Shown here: positions 14,856 to 18,981 of the stretch, piece after piece | Position numbering within the stretch: position 1 is the stretch's first letter | How the letters are laid out: each line of letters opens with the position of its first letter | DNA from: CAXDOZ01 sp963991145 | Lineage (GTDB): Bacteria; Bacteroidota; Bacteroidia; Chitinophagales; JABDMM01 | NCBI GenBank assembly: GCA_963991145.1 | Contig: CAXDOZ010000040.1 | Location: 1-18,981 of the forward strand | Direction: 5' to 3' | DNA length: 18,981 nucleotides | Program-made: the position numbers and the translations under genes | The notes under the pieces: model-generated | Told to the model about the DNA's origin: nothing | The model's database searches: none | The model's input: the letters and a program-made list of their open reading frames with translations, nothing else

Positions 14856-15542
14856 ATGAGCACGGTAATTGAGACAAAGAATCTATTCAAAACTTTCGGA
14901 GAGGGTGAATTAGCTGTACATGCTGTTAGCGATGTTAATTTAGAGATTCAAGAAGGAGAGTTTACTGCTTTAATTGGGCCTTCAGGCTCAGGTAAGACTA
15001 CACTGCTCAATATGATTGGAGGCTTGAGTGAACCTAGCTCTGGTAGTGTTATAGTAAATGGAACTGATATTTCAGGAATGGCACAAGCGGAGTTAACTGA
15101 TTTTAGGTTGAGGAATATTGGCTTTGTTTTCCAGGCTTATAATTTGATTCCGGTATTGTCTGCTTATGAAAATGCCGAATTCATCATGCTTCTTCAGGGT
15201 GTACCGGCAGCAGAAAGAAAAGAAAGAGTCTTTCATTTACTCGACGAAGTTGGACTAAAAGGAAAGGAAGGGAATAAACCCGGTGAGCTCTCTGGTGGCC
15301 AGCAGCAAAGGGTTGCTGTAGTTAGAGCACTAGCTGCTAAGCCTTCATATATTCTTGCCGATGAACCCACAGCCAACCTGGATAGTAAATCTACGGGAGA
15401 TCTATTGGACCTGATGTATCAATTAAATCAGGAAGAGAATATGACTTTTCTGTTTGCCACCCATGATCAACGCGTAATTGACAGAGCAAAAAGAGTTGTC
15501 TACCTCGAGGATGGTAAGATAATTTCAGATGAGACTGCCTAG
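14856..15542 (+). CDS. LolD/MacB-type ABC transporter ATP-binding protein
   Basis: This 228-residue ATPase has all catalytic motifs: Walker A GPSGSGKT (41-48), Q-loop Gln93 in FVFQAYNL, signature LSGGQQQR (145-152), Walker B ILADEP (166-171) with catalytic Glu170, D-loop NLDS, and His203 in ATHD. Family placement is with LolD, MacB and FtsE, which always pair with FtsX-type permeases. It hydrolyses ATP on the cytoplasmic face to power the two permeases encoded just upstream. The start is 9 bases after the second permease, and the end overlaps the barrel gene by 14 bases. Confidence 0.93.
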   Translation: MSTVIETKNLFKTFGEGELAVHAVSDVNLEIQEGEFTALIGPSGSGKTTLLNMIGGLSEPSSGSVIVNGTDISGMAQAELTDFRLRNIGFVFQAYNLIPVLSAYENAEFIMLLQGVPAAERKERVFHLLDEVGLKGKEGNKPGELSGGQQQRVAVVRALAAKPSYILADEPTANLDSKSTGDLLDLMYQLNQEENMTFLFATHDQRVIDRAKRVVYLEDGKIISDETA

Positions 15543-16731
15543 CATCATATTTATTTTAATTCTCGGACTTAATTTTTCGAGTTTTTGCCAGGAAGTCGAT
15601 TCGGTTTCTATTCCAGACCCTATTATTGAAAAGGAGAAAGAAAAGACAAAATTTGATTTCCGTGGTTATCTTAAATTTATGCAGACTCTTGCATGGTCAG
15701 GCCTTGATACAAACGGATTACAGGTAGATAATCTAATTCACAATCGATTGAATTTTGGAATTCGGTTTCCAAAGAATATGACCTTGATCGCCCAGGCGAG
15801 AAACAGGATCTTCTATGGAGCCTCAGTTGGGTCTATTCCCGATTATGGAGTTCAGGTAAATGACTATGATGGGATCATGCCTCTTGAGTGGATACTGGTT
15901 GAGAATAAATCTGTGGTCATGAGTGTGATCATTGATCGATTATACTTTGATTACACGCACAAAAAATTTCAATTTAGAATAGGTAGACAAAGAATAAACT
16001 GGGGGATCAACACGACCTGGAATCCTAATGATCTCTTTAACAGCTATAACATTTACGACTTCGATTATGAAGAGAGGCAGGGCTCAGATGCTGTGAGAAT
16101 TAAGTACTTCCCGAATTACTTATCATCCATTGATGTGGCTTACAAGTTCACTGATAGTTTCAAAAATGATGTAGGTGCCATAATGTATTCATTTAATAAG
16201 GCCTCTTATGACTTTCAGTTTCTGGCAGGAAAGTTTCAGGAACGTTTAGCTCTTGGATTTGGCTGGGCCGGGAGTATCAAACTAGTAGGGTTTAAAGGCG
16301 AGGCTACCTACTTCCAGGGCTTTGGTATGAATCAGGTTTCCAATTTAAGTGCCTCTTTCACTCTTGATTATTCCTGGCCAAGCGGATTGTATATCATGGG
16401 GACCTACCTGTTTAACTCTACTGGTTCGGGAAAACCTATCAACCCATTTATTGAGGTTGTTCAGGTTCCAAATGCAGAAAATCTAATGCCTGCCAAGCAC
16501 AATGTAATGGCCAATACCAGCTACATGTTCAACCCTATTTTCTCAGGGAATTTTGGAGTCATTTACAGCTTCCAGATCAATAGTCTTACTCTTTTCCCAG
16601 TACTTACGATTAGTATCAAATCCAACTTTGATCTTGATATAGTTGGTCAGTTTTTCTTCCAGGAAATACCTCAGGACAAGTTCAAGAGCCTTGGGAATGG
16701 TGTGTTTGGTAGAATTAAGTGGAGCTTTTAA
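15529..16731 (+). CDS. outer-membrane beta-barrel-like protein of the ABC operon
   Basis: This is an exported protein of 400 residues. It has a signal peptide (MRLPSIIFILILGLNFSSFC, cleaved near residue 20). A long series of alternating amphipathic strands follows and ends in the aromatic C-terminus GRIKWSF, a typical outer-membrane barrel terminus. The central segment FRIGRQRINWGINTTWNPND (about 147-166) resembles the conserved region of DUF1302- and alginate-export-like barrels. Many strands have the YxFxxxF pattern. The gene overlaps the ATPase by 14 bases, so it belongs to the same operon. With the LolA-like protein it would complete a route from inner to outer membrane. Barrel topology is inferred from sequence pattern; cargo and direction are unknown. 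Confidence 0.7.
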   Translation: MRLPSIIFILILGLNFSSFCQEVDSVSIPDPIIEKEKEKTKFDFRGYLKFMQTLAWSGLDTNGLQVDNLIHNRLNFGIRFPKNMTLIAQARNRIFYGASVGSIPDYGVQVNDYDGIMPLEWILVENKSVVMSVIIDRLYFDYTHKKFQFRIGRQRINWGINTTWNPNDLFNSYNIYDFDYEERQGSDAVRIKYFPNYLSSIDVAYKFTDSFKNDVGAIMYSFNKASYDFQFLAGKFQERLALGFGWAGSIKLVGFKGEATYFQGFGMNQVSNLSASFTLDYSWPSGLYIMGTYLFNSTGSGKPINPFIEVVQVPNAENLMPAKHNVMANTSYMFNPIFSGNFGVIYSFQINSLTLFPVLTISIKSNFDLDIVGQFFFQEIPQDKFKSLGNGVFGRIKWSF

Positions 16732-16836
16732 GACATTTCTGCTAAACAGCTCGATCAAGACAATTCTCCTAACCTGCAGTTAATGAATTCCTTGTGGCTT
16801 TTTATTAGATTAAAGTTTCACTTATAAAATCTGATT

Positions 16837-17343
16837 ATGAAAAAGTTGCTAATTGTACTTGTAGTAATTGGACTTTGGTCCTGTAGTAAAAATGGAATCG
16901 AACCAAATCAGGTTCCAGATGCTGTGATGAGTTCTTTTAAGTCTGAATACCCCACTGCCTCCAATGAGAAATGGAGTAAGGGAGACACTAAAGAGGATTA
17001 CGAAGTTGAGTTTGATTTCGAAGGAAAGAAGTGGGAAGTCGAATACGATAAGAAGGGAGATTGGAAAGAGAAGGAATACGAAATCAAATTCGAAGATTTA
17101 CCACAAGCAGCTAAAGACTATATCTCCTTAAATTACTCCGGAGCAGATATTGAGGAAACTGAAAAGGTTTGGACCAAGGAAGAAACTTATTACGAGGTAG
17201 AATTTGATTTAGAGTATAAGGAGTACGAAGTATATTTTGACTCGGAAGGTAACTTCATAAAGGAAGAGGTCGAGGAAAGTCATGATTGTGGAAATGGAGA
17301 TTGCGGAGACGATGATGATGACGATGATGGGCTTGAAGGCTAA
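16837..17343 (+). CDS. PepSY-like lipoprotein with acidic Cys-containing tail
   Basis: This 168-residue lipoprotein has a lipobox-like end to its signal peptide (IGLWSC, Cys16), so it is probably lipid-anchored. The body holds two PepSY-like (DUF2874) repeats. Each has a helix (VPDAVMSSFKSEYPTA, about 26-41; LPQAAKDYISLNYSGA, about 87-102) followed by beta-strands of YEVEFDFEGKKWEVEYDKKG type. It is very rich in Lys and Glu. The tail has two Cys (CGNGDCG) followed by seven Asp, suggesting metal binding or a disulfide. These proteins are periplasmic or surface proteins of unknown function, common in Bacteroidota. It is followed by its own terminator, so it is probably monocistronic. Confidence 0.75.
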   Translation: MKKLLIVLVVIGLWSCSKNGIEPNQVPDAVMSSFKSEYPTASNEKWSKGDTKEDYEVEFDFEGKKWEVEYDKKGDWKEKEYEIKFEDLPQAAKDYISLNYSGADIEETEKVWTKEETYYEVEFDLEYKEYEVYFDSEGNFIKEEVEESHDCGNGDCGDDDDDDDGLEG

Positions 17344-17364
17344 TCAATAATTTCAGAAATTTTG

Positions 17365-17390
17365 AAGGTCCGGTTCGCCGGGCCTTTTTT
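17365..17390 (+). terminator. intrinsic terminator after the PepSY lipoprotein gene
   Basis: AAGGTCCGG (17365-17373) and CCGGGCCTT (17378-17386) form a 9-bp stem with one G-U pair around a TTCG loop, followed by a run of T residues. It lies about 20 bases after the stop codon and about 20 bases before the pyrophosphatase ATG. Confidence 0.9.
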
Positions 17391-17408
17391 CTATAGCTTC
17401 ATATCATT

Positions 17409-17951
17409 ATGAAAATAGATCCATCAAATCCCTGGCATAAAGTAAGTCCTGGAGAGAATGTACCGGACATTGTAAATGGAATTGTAGAGATTCCAAAGAA
17501 TACCAGAGCAAAGTACGAGCTTGATAAAGAGTCAGGATTACTGCTAATGGACAGGGTCATTTACTCCTCCATGTATTATCCTGCTAATTATGGCTTTATC
17601 CCTCAAACCTATTGTGATGATAAGGATCCATTGGATATTCTGGTCTTATCTCAGATCACCATCGTACCAATGTGCATCGTCTCAGCAAAAGTCATTGGAG
17701 TTATGCGAATGCTGGATGGAGGAGAGCTAGATGATAAGATCATAGCAGTAGCGGAAAATGATATGAGTGTGAATCACATGAATGATATCTCAGATCTGCC
17801 TGAACACTTTTTCCGCGAGCTTAGAAACTTCTTCGAGGACTACAAGAAATTAGAGAATAAGACCGTGGAGGTCGAGGATTTTCAAAATGCTGAAACTGCA
17901 AAAGAGATCATTCGCAAAAGCATCACAGACTATAAGGAGCTTACTAATTAA
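17409..17951 (+). CDS. ppa: inorganic pyrophosphatase, family I
   Basis: This is a soluble cytoplasmic enzyme of 180 residues that hydrolyses pyrophosphate to phosphate and so drives biosynthetic reactions forward. Family I hallmarks are all visible: EIPKNTRAKYELDKESG (27-43), YYPANYGFIPQT (56-67), the Mg2+-binding signature DDKDPLDILV (70-79, with Asp71, Asp73 and Asp76), and GVMRMLDGGELDDKII (97-112, with Asp103, Asp108 and Lys110). Length and motif spacing are normal for bacterial hexameric Ppa. The ATG is about 20 bases after the preceding terminator, so its promoter must lie very close or upstream of that terminator. Its stop codon overlaps the stop of the opposing T9SS gene in a shared TTAA. 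Confidence 0.95.
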   Translation: MKIDPSNPWHKVSPGENVPDIVNGIVEIPKNTRAKYELDKESGLLLMDRVIYSSMYYPANYGFIPQTYCDDKDPLDILVLSQITIVPMCIVSAKVIGVMRMLDGGELDDKIIAVAENDMSVNHMNDISDLPEHFFRELRNFFEDYKKLENKTVEVEDFQNAETAKEIIRKSITDYKELTN

Positions 17952-18981
17952 TCCTTACGGAATTTGAATTGCGAATTTCCAGATTCTCTTTTCAGCTCAA
18001 CGATATACATTCCTGATGGAAGGTTTGAGACATCAATAGATGTTACTGACTTTTCATTATCCAATTCACCCACTTTCATTATGGCACCAGTACTTGAGTA
18101 CACAGCAAATTCAATTAGCCCTGTGACTGCCCGTTCAAACTGAATATTCAAGAAGGAGCTGGTTGGATTAGGGAACACTTCAAAATCAGGCAACCCTTCA
18201 TTACAATTCAATTCAATGATATTGAATGTTTCAAATGCTCCATCAAAATCAACCTGACGCAATCTGTAGAATCCAGATAAAGCAGGAGTGCTTGTTTCAT
18301 AAGAAACAGTCTCTGTACTGTTACCAGCAGCACTGATAGTTTTTACAGGCTCCCAGCTCTGCAGATCCTCTGACCACTGAATTTCGAAGAAGTCAGCATT
18401 TACTTCTGTTGCTGTAGCCCATTTGAAAGTAGAATGATCGCTATAACAACTTCCGTCGAAATAGATCAGCTCAACGGGAAGTGGAGCAGAGGGATCAACA
18501 TTACTAAACACTATAGTTTCGCTGAAAGTGAGGCTACCTTCAAGACCATCTGTCGCGTTCAGAGAAGACCCATTACAAGCATTTGTTGATCCAGTAGTAA
18601 TACCCGCAACACCTTCACTTGTATCAATTCCAACATTACCAGGAAGACTTGGAGCAGAAACATAAATCTCTCCACCACTTCCGCCGCCACCTGGTCCATA
18701 ACAACGGTTTCCAATATTTAAGGCATCTCCACCATCACCTCCAAATGCTCAAATGTTTAAGGTAGAAGAACCAAAAGAGCTTGTACTAATAATAATAGTT
18801 CCTCCGGCGCCGCCGCCACCGCCGCCATCATTCTCACTTTCAAAACCATTTTGACCTCTAGATACAATTGCTCCTCCGTTGCCCTCAATTGAGCCAGCTA
18901 TGATTATAATTATTCCTCCGCCGGAACCACCGTCGCCTCTACTGCCGGCTTGAGCATTATTCTTGTGGCCTGAACCACCTC
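17948..18981 (-). pseudogene. glycine-rich type IX-secreted protein, partial, with in-frame stop
   Basis: The 3' part of a large secreted-protein gene enters from the right edge. Its last about 80 residues are a type IX (Por-type) sorting domain: FEVFPNPTSSFLNIQF, then YSSTGAIMKVGEL and SNLPSGMYIVELK. Before it is the linker module common in such proteins (LPVELIYFDG, then TEVNADFFEIQWSEDLQSW and FYRLRQVDFDG). Upstream, 18512-18981 stays open in the same frame and encodes glycine-rich repeats (GGGGGGAGGTIIIS; PGGGGSGGEIYVSA), except for one TGA at 18749-18751. That stop falls where a neighbouring repeat reads LNI-Gly (GGA), so a single G-to-T change explains it. It is either a broken gene or a sequence error. 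The only fragment start inside is a GTG at 18509-18511, with no signal peptide. Confidence 0.7.

Noticed and set aside
18800..18830. GCC/GCCACC-rich stretch as a separate tandem repeat or mobile element
   Set aside because: It is the coding sequence for the glycine-rich region read on the minus strand; codon-level Gly bias explains it.

Overview
The window looks like chromosome from a free-living, probably marine member of the Bacteroidota (Cytophagales/Flavobacteriales-like). The signs are a type IX secretion (Por-type) C-terminal sorting domain, a proteorhodopsin with Met at the spectral-tuning position next to a blh retinal-synthesis gene, A/T-rich start regions without Shine-Dalgarno sequences, and one good match to the Bacteroidota promoter (TTG plus TAnnTTTG). 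Genes are densely packed on both strands. I see no rRNA, tRNA, CRISPR array, insertion sequence or phage gene.

Layout. Positions 1-2,900 hold a DUF1295 membrane enzyme, a convergent cryptochrome/photolyase-family gene and an NTF2-like protein. Positions 2,900-6,520 hold a zinc-ribbon/TerB protein, then an SbtA-type bicarbonate permease with a tandem universal-stress-domain protein on the minus strand, divergent from a LysR regulator. Positions 6,600-8,640 hold a small membrane protein overlapping a GNAT acetyltransferase, then a CorA-like Mg2+ channel. Positions 8,640-10,380 hold the phototrophy pair on the minus strand: proteorhodopsin first, a strong intrinsic terminator, then blh. A gene-free stretch of about 500 bp separates the rhodopsin start from a divergent secreted protein of unknown function.

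Positions 11,600-16,730 hold a tight five-gene operon: a LolA-like periplasmic protein, two FtsX/LolC-type permeases, a LolD-type ATPase and an outer-membrane beta-barrel-like protein. It has the parts of a complete cell-envelope transport route. Positions 16,800-18,981 hold a PepSY-like acidic lipoprotein, inorganic pyrophosphatase, and the C-terminal part of a glycine-rich type IX-secreted protein with an in-frame stop codon.

Two themes stand out. The first is light: the rhodopsin has the full proton-pump residue set and, by hand alignment, a glycine at the position that opens a carotenoid-antenna window in xanthorhodopsin. A photolyase-family gene lacking most of the usual tryptophan electron chain and a bicarbonate transporter lie within 10 kb. 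The second is the LolA/FtsX/ABC/barrel operon, whose cargo is unknown and which is the best candidate here for an undescribed system.
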